In this document: positions 13,704-25,100 of the stretch, in pieces | Numbering within the stretch: the first letter of the stretch is position 1 | Layout of the letters: each line of letters opens with the position of its first letter | NCBI RefSeq assembly: GCF_029227915.1 | Contig: NC_079886.1 | Span: forward strand, 11,739,501 to 11,803,500 | Source: Hydractinia symbiolongicarpus | Lineage: Eukaryota; Cnidaria; Hydrozoa; Anthoathecata; Hydractiniidae | Direction of reading: 5' to 3' | Length of the DNA: 64,000 nt | Notes under the pieces: generated by a model | Told to the model about the DNA's origin: nothing | What the model saw: only the letters and a program-made list of their open reading frames with translations | Database searches by the model: none | Program-made: the position numbers and the translations under genes

Positions 13704-13997
13704 ATGAAGCCTTTGAACTTCTACGTTACAACATTCTTGATCTTTTGCACTTTTGCAGTTTACTCGATGCGTATATCAGGAGTGTCACAGGAGGAAGTGT
13801 ATTTAAATCCAACTGAAATGCGCAGTACAATAAAAGACACAACGTCACAATATGAAAACACAGATAATATAGTGAAAAACATTCAAGCCATAATAAAGGA
13901 TAGGAAGAAATTGTTAGAACAACTTAAATCAAGCGGTAAAAAAGCTGAATCGAACAAGTTTAAAGGATTGTGGGGAAAACGTTCCCTCTTTGGTTGA
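13704..13997 (+). CDS. Secreted neuropeptide precursor with a GLWamide site
   Basis: 97 residues. Residues 1-21 form a clear signal peptide (hydrophobic FYVTTFLIFCTFAVYS). A hydrophilic spacer follows, and the C terminus reads KFKGLWGKRSLFG. GLWG followed by the dibasic KR is the processing site of cnidarian GLWamides: cleavage at KR, removal of basic residues, and conversion of Gly to the C-terminal amide. The four remaining residues SLFG also end in Gly at the stop codon, so an amidated SLF peptide is possible. Known GLWamide precursors of hydrozoans carry many copies; here only one is seen. The ATG is 9 nt after a ttattttag splice-acceptor-like sequence, so a 5' UTR intron or a trans-spliced leader is plausible. 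Poly(A) signals follow at 14,188-14,200. Confidence 0.72.
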   Translation: MKPLNFYVTTFLIFCTFAVYSMRISGVSQEEVYLNPTEMRSTIKDTTSQYENTDNIVKNIQAIIKDRKKLLEQLKSSGKKAESNKFKGLWGKRSLFG

Positions 13998-14187
13998 GTA
14001 CCAAAACCTAAACAGTTTTAATGTATTTGTTTATTTACTTCTCAAAAATACACTTCTCTCAATGTTTTAACCCGCCCTTAAAGCAAAGTAGCTTCGCTTG
14101 CCGACCTCTTTTATGTAAGACATCTACATATCAAAGAGGAATGTCCGATTGAAGCAACGCTTAATATGTAAATTTGCTCTTGTAAAT

Positions 14188-14200
14188 AATAAATAATAAA
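14188..14200 (+). promoter_or_regulatory. Poly(A) signals of the neuropeptide gene
   Basis: Two AATAAA hexamers, at 14188-14193 and 14195-14200, lie about 190 nt after the stop codon at 13,997. Confidence 0.6.
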
Positions 14201-15151
14201 ACATTTTTTTCTGTCTTGTGCTTCCGCCCATCTTCGCCTATTCTTTATCAATTATTTTGCATAATATTCTTCATTGGATCAAAAGTTTAAACCTGCAGCA
14301 TTTTTTTCACGCGTTTTTATTATTCTACAGTCAGATTTAGGTAGATTCATAGTGAAGTGATTCAATTAGAACTAACGCCCCTTAACCCTACTCACGTTTT
14401 CCGAATTAAATGTTTTTTATAATTTTATAGTTTTATAATTTTGATGTTTTGACTTTAAGATCATATTTAACATCATTGAATGGGTGTGTGTATAAATTTT
14501 AAATTAATCCGAAATGTGAAAGTGTTGGTTGTATTATTATTACTGTCAAAGTCTTCTCAATTTTCGACTTGTAGTAATAAGCCTCGGTTTCAAACAGAGG
14601 TCAACTAGCACAAAATTAAAAAAAAAACATGTTTTAGCAGTTTATTTGTTCCCTATATGAATCTTAAGATTTCACATTTTATCAAGTTTCAGGTGATGAT
14701 TTCAAAAATTTGAAAAAATAACACGGGTACATCAAAGAAAATTAATTCAGGAAAGGTGTATTCATTGTGTATATAAAGAAACACTGGCCTGGCAGCCCAT
14801 TTATTTTTTCCTTTGTTTTGCGCAGAAACTACCGAAGGGTTTTTATTTTTGTCACGTGATACAAAGTTGGTGCACAGCTTTTTAAAAATTGCAGCGGAAA
14901 CGACAGAGGAAAGGAACCTTAGCATATGGCAATTTAAAATTCTTTAGTGAAATAACATAACATTTGACAAGGTTACTAAAAGTTTTGTACACCTGCTTGT
15001 CTTTAAAAACTACGTCTTGTTCAACGATATTTATAACTGTCTTCTCTTTTGTGGCTGTTTCATCTCATGACATATATTTGGCAAATTCTTTGTGGGTACA
15101 GATTCGAGTTTTAATATTTTTAAAGTTGAAAAAAAAAAGATTATAGTTGCT
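14201..15151. other. Intergenic DNA, no gene seen
   Basis: AT-rich with short unsupported open frames. The right part may be the degenerate 5' flank of the gypsy gag fragment that follows, but no LTR was recognised. Confidence 0.4.
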
Positions 15152-15388
15152 ATGGCGGTTGCCTTAACGATACCGGGTTTTCCAAAGTTCGATCTGGGCG
15201 ATTACAATACTATCTCCACGAGTTGGAAGAAGTACAAAAAGAGGTTTGTAAACTTATGCGTTGCGTTAAACGTCAACGATGAAAAGCAAAGGTTAGCTTT
15301 ATTCTTTAGTTATATCGGCGAAGAAGTGTCAGATCTCTCTGGTGGAGAGCCTTCCTCTTTTTGGATATATTTGTGTGTAGAGAACTAG
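15152..15388 (+). pseudogene. Ty3/gypsy-type Gag N-terminal fragment
   Basis: The translation contains IPGFPKFDLGDY, STSWKKYKKRF and a helix with EEVSDL, the amino-terminal Gag pattern of cnidarian gypsy elements. Similarity stops near 15,340, where unrelated sequence leading into the BEL/Pao element begins. No matrix-to-nucleocapsid continuation follows, so this is a truncated relic. It may belong to the same gypsy family as the element at 40-54 kb, which lacks this part. Confidence 0.5.
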
Positions 15389-15467
15389 GTAATAGTTAAA
15401 AATTATGTTTGAGAAAGAAAACTTAATATTCAGTCTGATCGAAATTCTTTTCCCGGGATCCAACAAA

Positions 15468-15485
15468 TGGTGCCGAGACCCGGGA
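15468..15485 (+). promoter_or_regulatory. Primer-binding site of the BEL/Pao element
   Basis: TGGTGCCGAGACCCGGGA matches the usual start of the internal region in BEL/Pao elements. Its CCCGGGAA pairs with TTCCCGGG 20 nt upstream (15,450), giving a hairpin around the PBS. Confidence 0.55.
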
Positions 15486-15692
15486 AATTTTTAGAAAATC
15501 TAGTTCATAATTATATAGGAAATCTTAGTGATTAAAATTTAACAGAAGATTATTCTTGTTGATTGGAGATTTTACCAAAGTTTATTGTTGTTGATTTATA
15601 TTTTACAAACACGTGTTTAGTTATTCGTGGTTTTACTTTTCTTACTCGGACATTTTTTACCGGAGAATTTTTTTTTGATAACCTTCACAAAG

Positions 15693-16580
15693 ATGGAAGA
15701 ACAAATTAAAACATGGAAAAGATGACGTGTTATGCACAGAGTAGTCGCTAAAAGATGTCTTCCTGAAACACATGCTATTTTGCAGCAAAACGTAACGACA
15801 GAAACATTTCATAACTTAGAACAAGAACTTTTGACAAATGAGAAAATTCTTAACGAAAAAATGAACATTCTTAAGGATCTTGATGAAAAAATTTTATCGA
15901 ATATTGATGAAGAACATGAAATGGAAAACGCTAGTTTGGACTGTTACGAATTTCAAAGAAGTGTAACGAAAGTATAGTTAATATTCAATCTCGGTTAAAG
16001 CGTACTCATTTGGATAGTGTGTCTACTATTTCGGCTGACGAAGCGCGTAGTTTTTATTCTGTCACTTCTTTCTCTAAGTCCGCGAAGCTTCCTAAATTAA
16101 CCTTGCAAAAGTTTAGCGGCGACCCTTTAAGCTTCCAGTCATTTTGGGACGGATTTGAGAGCGCCATACACTCAAACGAAATGCTTGATGATATTTGGAG
16201 ATTTAATTACTTAAAAGGACTGCTTGAAGGAAGCGCTAGCTTGAGCCTTCAAGGATTGGCGCTTACAACTGACAATTACAAGGTGGCTGTAAAAATTCTA
16301 AAGGAAAGATTTGGCGATACTCAAACTATTATCAGTGCTCACATGGATGCGCTCCTCAATATCGCACCTAAAAGTTGTGATACGACAGAATTGCGCACAA
16401 CTTTTGATTTGATAGAAGTGCATACCCGTAATCTGACGTTGAATCCAAGGCGTATGATCCAGTCTTTTTTTCTATTGTAATGAATAAACTACCAGGCGTT
16501 TTTAAACTTGATATTACTCGTAAAATGCCGCAGGCAACATGGAAAATAGGCGACTTAATGAACTGCTTTAAAGAGAACTT
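15693..16580 (+). pseudogene. BEL/Pao Gag (DUF1759-like), frameshifted
   Basis: The ATG at 15,693 is followed after 10 codons by a stop. Open pieces follow at 15,732-15,977 (coiled-coil-like, rich in E, K and N), 16,010-16,480 and 16,480-16,580. The 16,010 piece contains LPKLTLQKFSGDPLSFQSFW and an FNYLKGLLEGSA block, hallmarks of DUF1759 Gag. A frameshift near 16,460 and others downstream break it. The function would have been particle assembly. Confidence 0.7.
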
Positions 16581-17510
16581 ATGTTACGCGAGCGCTGTTT
16601 TGCGATGGACCCTAACGCATGTTTTGCTTCCACATCCCCTTCTTCGACTCTTTTTGCTCAGCAATATAACGCTGAAAGAAACCCTCGGAAACACCAGCAT
16701 GGACGAGTCAACTCTATCTCCTGTTCTTATTGTAAGGGTTCCTATAATTCTAAGAGGTGTACCGTAGTTACAGACGTCACAGCAAGGAAGCAAATCATTC
16801 GTGCTAAAAACAGATGTTTTAATTGTTTAAAATCCGGACATCTCGTTAGAAATTGCAACTCTAAAAACACGTGCTTTAAGTGCAAGGGAAGACATCATAT
16901 CTCCCTCTGTGATGCTAAGGGTGGAGAAGAGCGAAACAAAAATAACAACGATGGACAGGTTCCGCATTCTCAGGATGATGAACAAAATCAATCATCAAAT
17001 GTGAACGTCGTTGGTTGCCATGACAGTGCACTGCTGCAAACAGCAAATGCGCACTTGTTAAATACTGACGAAAATTCCGTTGTTTTTTCTGGTTGCGTGC
17101 TCTTTGATAACTGTTCGCAAAAATCATTCATCACAAGTAACGCGAAACAACGATTAAAATTAAAAATCATCCGCAGCGAGATTTTAAACGTAAAAGTGTC
17201 CGGCGACAACTCTGAAAAACCTCGAAAATTAGACGTCATAAAGGTTAAAATTAAAAACGCCCACTCTAACGATTATTCCGTAATCGAAGCGTATGTTATG
17301 GACATGATATGCTCACCTCTATCTAACCAAAGAGTCGATTTAGCGCAAACCCTTCTCCCAAACATTTGCCTTGCTGACAACAACGCCTCTCACAATAAAC
17401 AGATCGACGTTGTAATAGGTGCAAATTATTATTAAAACTTTGTAACAGGACAAATTATAAAAACCGAGAACGCTCTTACCGCTGTTCAAACTATCCTGGA
17501 CTCTTAACGG
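16581..17510 (+). pseudogene. BEL/Pao nucleocapsid zinc knuckles and aspartic protease (DUF1758-like)
   Basis: The open frame to 17,435 has two CCHC-type knuckles, CFNCLKSGHLVRNC and CFKCKGRHHISLC, then a protease-like segment with the active-site region LFDNCSQKSFI. Family members usually have D-S/T-G-S-Q; here Gly is replaced (DNCSQ), so the enzyme may be dead as well as interrupted. A stop at about 17,433 cuts the sequence after VVIGANYY, where BEL elements continue into the RT linker. Confidence 0.7.
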
Positions 17511-17514
17511 AAAT

Positions 17515-19245
17515 GTGCGGGCATCTTCTTCGACTGTTAACGTTGCACACGTTTTACTTTCGCATGACGGGCACGAACCGTCAACTGATAATCTTAAGAA
17601 ATTTTGGCAAGTTGAGGACATAAATGAAGTAGATACTACGTTTAACATAGGTAAATTCAGCGAAAAAAAGTTTTTTGATGGAGAAAGATATTCCGTCCCA
17701 TTACCATGGAAACAAGATCATGAACAGATGCCGGACAATTTCCAAAACAGCCGAAATCGGTTAACATCAGTCTTCCGCCGACTTAAGGCTAAGCCCGAGC
17801 TTCTGCAACAATACGACGACATCATTAAACAGCAAAAACGTGACGGTATCATCGAGCAGGTGACAGAGCCGCCACCGCCGCCAGGTGAAGTCCATTACTT
17901 CCCCCATCATTACGTCTTAAAGGAAGATAAGTCCACAACCAAGGTACGCATTGTTTACGATGGTTCTTCAAATTCTCCGCCACTCAACGATTGCTTGGAA
18001 AAGGGTCCTTCTCTTCTTCCTCTACTTATGGACATCCTTATCCGTTTTGGGACCTACAAGGTGGCGATCAACACACCTGATCTTACGCTTCCTATGGTTT
18101 GACGATATAACAAAAGAAAATCCTCAACTCATGATATACCGATATACTCGTGTAATCTTCGGAATGAACGCTTCACAGTTCCTTTTAGCTGCATCAATTA
18201 TAAAGCACTTGGAGAAATACCAAAGTGCCGACCCTGACTTTGTGCTAGCTTTCTTAGAAAACCCTTATGTCGACTACAGCATTGGCGGAGGAGATACCAG
18301 CGATCAGGTGTTCACATTTTACCAAAAGGCAAAAGCACGGCTTAAGGAAGCTGGTTTAATCTTACGAAAATGGCGTTCTAATAGTTCAACTCTCCAAGCG
18401 CAAATCTCCAAATTCGAAATCGAGGATCCAGCTCCTCCCGATGAGAAAAACTTGGGCATCACATGGGATACGGCCAATGACGAAATGGAAATAGACCTGT
18501 CAAGACAAAAACAGTTAGCTCAATCCGACGTCCTTCTAACTAAACGCAACATCCTAAAAATCATCGCATTGATTTACGACCCAGTCGGTTTGGTTTCGCC
18601 CCTCGTTGTACCGTTTAAGGTATTCTTTCAGAAGTTATGCACAACCGTAAACGATTGGGACACTGAGGTTAGTGAGAAATTAAAGGACGAATGGAATTCG
18701 TTAATAGAGTTATTTTCATTCTCGTTGAAATATCGATTGCAACGTTATTACTTCGCTAACTATCCTTTAAGTGATTTGAAAGACATCACCCTGCATGGGT
18801 TTTGTGATGCAAGTAAAAGATCATACGCTGCTGTTGTCTACATTATTGGAACGTTATCAAGCGGACGCTCTGTTGGACGCATTGTGTGTAGTAAAACAAA
18901 AGTATCCCTTCTCAATGAACTATCTATCTCTAGACTGGAGCTTCTCTCATGCTTACTTCTTTCTTCCTTAATTGCGTGCATTAGTCAGTCGTTAGGTAGC
19001 GTCGTTCCAGCAGCTTTGAAATTTTGTTGGAGTGACTCAATTGATGTCCTATGTTGGGTTAGAAATAATAATTCTAGTAAGCAATTTGTTAAGAACAGAG
19101 TGACAAAAATTAGGGATTTAACGCCTCCAGCTATGTGGAGATTTTGTCCTGGAAAGTTGAATCCTGCTGATTTACCATCTCGTGGTGTAAACAAAGCGAA
19201 TAAAAACAATTGGTTTCAAACATGGACTATCGGACCTAGTTTTAT
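17515..19245 (+). pseudogene. BEL/Pao reverse transcriptase and RNase H, deleted and frameshifted
   Basis: Two overlapping frames: 17,515-18,102 (RT fingers, with FPHHYVLKEDKSTTKVRIVYD) and 17,951-19,276. A deletion plus frameshift near 18,060-18,095 removes the first catalytic RT motif region. The second motif reads YVDYSIGG where the family has YVDD, so the catalytic aspartate pair is lost. RNase H follows with GFCDASK, SRLELL, WSDS and NPADLPSRG in order. The protein ends without integrase. Confidence 0.75.
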
Positions 19246-19578
19246 ATATCCCGCTATTAGTTATTATGTTGAGTGACTGGTATTGTGGTATTGTTGAATG
19301 TGTAGAAATGGCATTAACTATAAATGAAATGGAAAGCATCAATATTTGCATCAAAGAGATAGGGATAAAACTATAAAACTATTGAGAGTGAGAATAAAAT
19401 GAAAATGGAATGTATGAATGATATATATCATTGAGAGATATTTAAATGAATGTTAATATGGCTTACTATATTTTATAAACAGCGTTAATAGTTGTTATTA
19501 TAAAGTATGACATTTCAGTTATTTGAATATATTTGAAATGACGCAAACCACTTAAAAAGATATCACTTTATTATTATA
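19246..19578. other. Non-coding left edge of the outer Polinton
   Basis: AT-rich, no gene. Polinton TIRs usually begin AG; a candidate start is AGTTATTATG near 19,259, but the partner TIR lies beyond the window and cannot be compared. Confidence 0.3.
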
Positions 19579-19764
19579 ATGGATTGTTACTGTGGAATGT
19601 GTAAAATCAACATCAAAAGAGTAAAGAATTATAAAAAAGACGAATGTACAAAATGTATGATTAATTTAATTAAATTGTTATTATTAAATGGTAATATGGA
19701 TATACTATCATTTATAAATGTGGGATTTAAGAGAAAGCACTTAAAGAAATACCAATATATATAA
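19579..19764 (+). CDS. Small Cys-rich Polinton protein, unknown
   Basis: 61 residues with CYCGMC near the N terminus and CTKC about 18 residues later, a possible zinc-binding pair, and a Lys-rich tail. It sits directly upstream of the proline-rich gene on the same strand with a 4-nt gap. Not recognised as a known family; the size and composition could also arise by chance. Confidence 0.35.
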   Translation: MDCYCGMCKINIKRVKNYKKDECTKCMINLIKLLLLNGNMDILSFINVGFKRKHLKKYQYI

Positions 19765-19768
19765 TCAT

Positions 19769-20239
19769 ATGATGAATCAAGTAAATTCTAAGTCTAATAT
19801 AGTAATGAACGAGAGAGATCTCCAAAAACTAAGTAAGTCCGAGCTAATCAATTTGATAGTCGGTAATGATAAATCTGGTTATATCCGAAGTCCAAAAACC
19901 AACATATGGATTAAGATAAACGGACCAGCTTATAAAAAGTTAAAACCTATTCCAGCACCGAGGACTATTAAGGAGAAACCTATTTCAGCACCGAGGACTA
20001 TTAAGGAGAAGCCTATTCCAGCAGCTAGAATGGAAGCAACATATAAACCAAGAAAACCAGTTCCAACACATATAATACCACTTGATAAAGCATTGAATGA
20101 TACCACTAAATCTTTTAAAACAAGAATAATAAACAATATGGATCCATTAAAACAATTAGTATACACAAGAAATGATATATCAGGAGTTTTAAACAGAGAA
20201 TTGATTAAATTAACAGGTTCCAAATATGTGGAAACATAA
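19769..20239 (+). CDS. Polinton SAP-like / proline-repeat protein upstream of polB
   Basis: 156 residues. Near the N terminus LQKLSKSELINLIVG looks like a SAP-type helix pair, then a segment with RSPKTNIWIKINGPAYKK. Three tandem copies of a P-I-(P/S)-A-(P/A)-R unit spaced by TIKEK follow. It ends 3 nt before the polB start, so the two likely share a transcript. In virus-like elements such SAP proteins bind DNA or are fused to replication proteins; here that is inference. The frame is intact. Confidence 0.55.
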   Translation: MMNQVNSKSNIVMNERDLQKLSKSELINLIVGNDKSGYIRSPKTNIWIKINGPAYKKLKPIPAPRTIKEKPISAPRTIKEKPIPAARMEATYKPRKPVPTHIIPLDKALNDTTKSFKTRIINNMDPLKQLVYTRNDISGVLNRELIKLTGSKYVET

Positions 20240-20242
20240 AAA

Positions 20243-21831
20243 ATGTCATCTGTCAAACCACTAGGAGCAGATGATAGAATGGTCTATAAAACGGCATATT
20301 TTGCCAATAAGGTGTCCACAATAATTAATGCAAATTATATTAATGATGCTGTAAATCTATCATCTCAACAAATAATAAACGGTATCAACCAATGCATTTC
20401 TGAAGGATCTGGATGGACTATTGAATCAGTAGATGCACATTATTTTAATTTAATTAAATATAATCCACTAAGTGGATCAAGCTATATAGAACTACCAGAA
20501 GAATTAAGAAATAGTAAAAAGGGACTAATCAATATAAAAAATATAGATAATGAATGTTTTAGATGGTGCCATATTAGACATTTGAACCCACAGAAGAAAA
20601 ATCAACAGCGAATCAAAAGATGTGATAGAGCATACATCAATGAATTGAACTATGATAATATTGAATTTCATTTAACCATTAAAGAATATAACAGGATTGA
20701 GAAACAGATCAATATCAGAATAAATGTATTTGGCTATGAGGATAAACTACTATATCCAATATATGTATCAAAAGAAAAATATAAAAACAGTATGTCCCTA
20801 CTATTGATTACCAAGGATGAAAACAAACATTATGTATTAATAGAGGATTTCAACAGCTTCATGTTTAATCAAACGAAGCCCTCAAATAAAAAACACTTCT
20901 GTATGTATTGCCTACATGCTTCGCTACAAATAAAATATTAGAAAATCATACGGAAAACTGTATTTTCATCAATGGTAAACAAGCTATAAAAATGCCAGAA
21001 AAGGGTGTTACCATATTAAAGTTCTCAAACTATCATAAACAATTAGAAGCACTATTTGTAATATATGAGATTTTGAAGCCATTTCGGAGAAGATCCATGG
21101 ATGCGCACCAGAAAATAAGAAATCATATACTGAGGCATACCAGAAGGATGTAGATTGTGGATATCGATATAAAGTAGTATGTAGATATGATGACAAATAT
21201 AGCAAACAACTAAAACATATAGAGGTCCAGATGCTGTATATAAATTTTTGAAAGAGATGTTAAAGGAAGTCAGATATTGTAAAGGCTTTAAAAACAAACA
21301 TTTCACTAAGGACATGAAAATGACTAAATAAAATAGATCCAATTTCAAGCATGCAGATAGTTGTCACATATGCAGTAAAGAATATATAGATACAGATATT
21401 AGAGTTAGGGATCACTGCTATGTAACAGGTAATTATAGAGGATCAGCACATAAGGATTGTAATCCTAACCATAGAATAACAGACAAAATACCATTGGTTT
21501 TCCATAATTTGACAGGATATGATAGTCATTTTATTATGCAACAGATTGGTAAAATTGTTAAAAAACACTCCTATAAAACTAAAAATGGAGAACAAAAGGA
21601 AATGGATATTATTGTAATTCTAAACAGTATGGAAAAGTACATGGTATTCATGTTGAGTAATAATCTTACATTTATCGATAGTTTTCAATTCATCAGTTCA
21701 AGTCTGGAGAAATTGGTAGATAACCTAACAGAAAAGTCCTTCAAATATACAAAAGAAGAATTCGGAAAGAGTAACAGATATGATCTAATGACTAAAAAGG
21801 GTGTATATCCTTCTGATTACATGGATTGCTT
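20243..21831 (+). pseudogene. Family-1 Polinton DNA polymerase B, 5' part, interrupted by a second Polinton
   Basis: Protein-primed family B polymerase, N-terminal and exonuclease regions. 20,243-20,941 encodes a conserved virus/Polinton N-terminal block (GLINI, ECFRWCHIRHLNP, INVFGYEDK, YPIYVSKE). A frameshift near 20,915 breaks the CxxC zinc-finger-like segment. The first exonuclease motif region at about 21,050 is degraded, with more shifts to 21,480. Then FHNLTGYDSHFIMQQI (exo II) opens 21,494-21,831. The reading is cut in the codons for Y-M-D-C by the family-2 Polinton; the next codons resume at 37,874. Confidence 0.85.
21826..21831. repeat. Target-site duplication, left copy (TTGCTT)
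   Basis: 6-bp TTGCTT immediately before the left TIR, identical to 37,868-37,873 after the right TIR. Removing the element restores the polB reading frame across the site. Six base pairs is the usual Polinton target duplication. Confidence 0.9.
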
Positions 21832-22051
21832 AGTAGTAGTAGGGGGTCCCTAAAGGTACACAGGGACCTTTCGATGGTCAAACCCCCACTAAAAAACGCT
21901 CCTTCGATACCCCCAAAAACCTTGTGACGTCACAGATTCCATCATACCTCAAATGAGTAAAAAAGTCACGTGACTTAGCCAACAAGGCCGACAAATCCGA
22001 CAAACACCGTGAGGGTTCAACGCGTGCGCAAGTTGAGTAGGGGGAATTCCC
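21832..22051 (+). repeat. Left TIR of family-2 Polinton
   Basis: Begins AGTAGTAGTAGGGGGTCCC and runs to GGGGGAATTCC. Contains palindromes GTGACGTCAC (CRE core) and GTCACGTGAC (E-box core). Differs from the right copy by about ten substitutions and small indels, including one extra copy of a 9-nt CGACAAATC-like unit on the right. Confidence 0.92.
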
Positions 22052-22104
22052 TTACTCAAAGCTCTGACCGCGCTAATTGAGGCCGGGCTGTACTTATAAT
22101 AAAG

Positions 22105-25100
22105 ATGAGTTGGTTCAGGAACCCTATCAGCAAACTATACAACACCGTGTCGGCACCAGTAGCAGCAATTCGCGACGCTCTTGCCAATCGACTACAGAGC
22201 GTGCGGGATACCGTTGCTTTCTACTATAACAAGGTAAGGGAACAAACTTCGGGAGGTGCAACGCTTCACGACGAGGTCGAACGGGAAGTACGGGAGGACA
22301 TCCAAGACGAATATCAGGGAATCGAAGATATCCGGCACATATTTGACGAAAATGACACACAGATGTTGGAAGATGGAAATCGCATCAAGACATGGTGGTT
22401 CAACAAGAACCTTAATAAACCACTGGCAGATGCTATCATGCGAAAAATCACGCCTCACATAGACATGCGCGTCAAGGTAGTCTACAGTTTCAGCTGTGAT
22501 ATTTACCGAGGGGGTGGCGATATGTCTGATTAACACAAGACCAAGAGCTCCAGGTCACTATCAAGCATGGCGGAAGCCTTCATAGAAGAATGCGAGATGA
22601 AGCGGCTCGATCTGGAAAATCGAGAGTTCTGGACCAAGGCCTACCTGCCACCCGACAGAACCATCGAGACCCCAGGAGCTAACGAAGGGGAAATAGTCTT
22701 CAAACATGTGCGGGTCAAGATCATCTCTACAAGGAGCCTTTACTTGCATGTGGACCTTTGCAAGACTGGTTGGGGAAGAGGAGGTGCATCTACAGCTTTG
22801 ACAATAAAAAAATGAAAGAACCGACAATGTGTGCGGTGTACTATCGTGGAGAGCGAAAGCAGCGTGAAAAGCATATCACGCAAGAAGACCTCGCCCTAGC
22901 ACGCGAGTACTACGAGGACTCCGAGCTAAAGCGTCAAGATATACGTGCTACAAAGCTCGTAGACTTCGAGGGCATAGCGAAGCACTTTGAAATCAACATC
23001 AGAGTCTTTGAACCCAAGACAAACTCTGAAAATGCACCATGGAGACTCTTCTACGGTCAGAATCAGTACAACGAGGGGCTAGACACAATCAACCTTGGCA
23101 TGCTAGGTGGTCACTGTTTTTTCATTAAGGATTTAGACGTACTAGCGCAACAGAAATGGGAATGCGAGGCCTGCAAACAAATGTTCACAAAAAACAACCA
23201 CCTCACGCGGCATAAAAACAACGAATGCGAGAGTGTCAATACGACAGTCTTTTGCAAAGGAGAGAAGGTAAAGCACATACCGAGCAAGTCAGAGAAGGTC
23301 TTTTACGACGACGATTTTAGTTACGCGGTGCGGGTCAAGATCATCTCTACAAGGAAGCCTTTACTTGGATGTGGACCTTTGCCAGACTGGTTGGGGAAGA
23401 GGAGGTGCATCTACAGCTTTGACAATAAAAATGAAAGAACCGACAATTTGTGCGTGTTGCGATGCCTTGCAGTGCACTATCGTGGAGAGCGAAAGCAGCG
23501 TGAAAAGCATATCACGCAAGAAGACCTCGTCCTAGCACGCGAGTACTACGAGGACTCCGAGCTAAAGCGTCAAGATAAACGTGCTACGAAGCTCGTACAC
23601 TTCGAGGGCATAGCGAAGCACTTTGAGATCAACATCAGAGTCTTTGAACCCAAGACAAACTCTGAAAATGCACCATGGAGACTCTTCTACGGTCAGAATC
23701 AGTACAAAGAGGGGTTAGACAATCAACCTTGGCATGCTGGGTGGTCACTGTTTTTTCATCAAGGATTTAGACGTACTAGCGCAACAGAAATGGGAATGCG
23801 AGGCCTGCAACCAAATGTTCACAAAATGCAACCACCTCACGCGGCATAAAAAGAACGAATGCGAGGGTGTCAAGACGACAGTCGTTTGCAAAGGGGAGAA
23901 GGTAAAGCACATACCGAGTAAGTCGGAGAAGGTATTTATACGACGAGGGTTTTAGTTACGCGGCGTGTCAATGGCTGGGGGCGATGTCGGAGCAAACGGG
24001 AAGACATATACATCATGCGCTCCGTGGGCACGGGGGAGAGCGAGTGATTCGCTTTGGGAACAAAGACAATGAGTTCTACAGGGTAGACGGCTACGACCCC
24101 CAGACTTTCGACCCTATCCTCACTACATCGTGTTTGACTTTGAAGCCCTCCTAGCACCGTTGAACCAGCGGCAAACATCTGATCTAACATATCTTTCAGA
24201 ACATATCCCAGTAAGTGTCGGCATTCACGATAGTCTCAATGAAGATCCAACGTTCATCGAGCACGAGGATCCCGGCGTCTTGGTTAAGTAGTTCGTTGAG
24301 GAGCTGGAGAAGAGACAAGCCCTCATTGTCGAAGAAGTCGAGAGGATGTACCTGAGGCCTGACGACTTTGACATGCTTCCCAAGAAGACTCAAGCGACTT
24401 AGGACGAGTGGGTGAACCAATTGGCTGTGATCGGCTTTAACACCGGAAAGTACGACATCAACCTGATCAAGCAATACTTTGTCGAGCGAATTGCTGAAAC
24501 CGAGAAAATCAACGTCGCAAAGAAGGACAACGACTACATGTTCCTCACGACCTCGAGGTTCAAATTTCTCGATATCAAGAATTTTCTTGCCCCTGGGATG
24601 AGCTGCGACAGCTAGTGCAAGTCTCTGGAATGTGGGCTTGAAAAGCTCATGTTTCCTTACGAATGGTTGTCGAACTACGACAAGCTGAACCATGTAGGCC
24701 CCGTCAAGCACGAGGACTTCTATAGTAGTCTTAGTGGAAAAAACACGCTATCTCCTGAAGAGTACGAGACATTCCGCGCAGAGTTTTGCAAGCGAGCCTG
24801 CGTCACTATGATAAACTGGCTGCGCGAGTACAATCTAGCCGACGTGGAACCTTTCGTTAAAGCCGTCGACAAGACGAGGCTGGAGTACTACGACGATGAG
24901 ATCGAAATTCTGAAGGATGCTGTTAACATTCGGGCGTGTCGATGCGCTATGTCTTGAACAAGTCTCTACGGTTGAACCCCAAGCTAGAGCTCTACGCTCC
25001 AGGAAAGCCTTGTAAGCACAAGTGTGGAGACAACTGCTTTAACAGCCAGTGCAAGGCCTGTTCAAAAACCCTGCACGGAGTGCACGAGAAATGAGGCCTA

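Larger units (their letters stand above)
15389..19245 (+). mobile_element. BEL/Pao LTR retrotransposon, degraded, 3' truncated
   Basis: Order: primer binding site, DUF1759-type Gag, zinc knuckles, DUF1758-type protease, reverse transcriptase, RNase H. The integrase and 3' LTR are missing; similarity ends at about 19,245, just after the RNase H tail with GPSFI. No 5' LTR was recognised before the PBS. Several frameshifts and stops make it inactive. The right break coincides with the start of Polinton-type DNA, so it was probably split by the outer Polinton insertion. Confidence 0.8.

Noticed and set aside
15451-15490. Rho-independent-terminator-like hairpin TCCCGGG...CCCGGGA
   Set aside because: It surrounds the BEL/Pao primer-binding site, which explains the sequence better.
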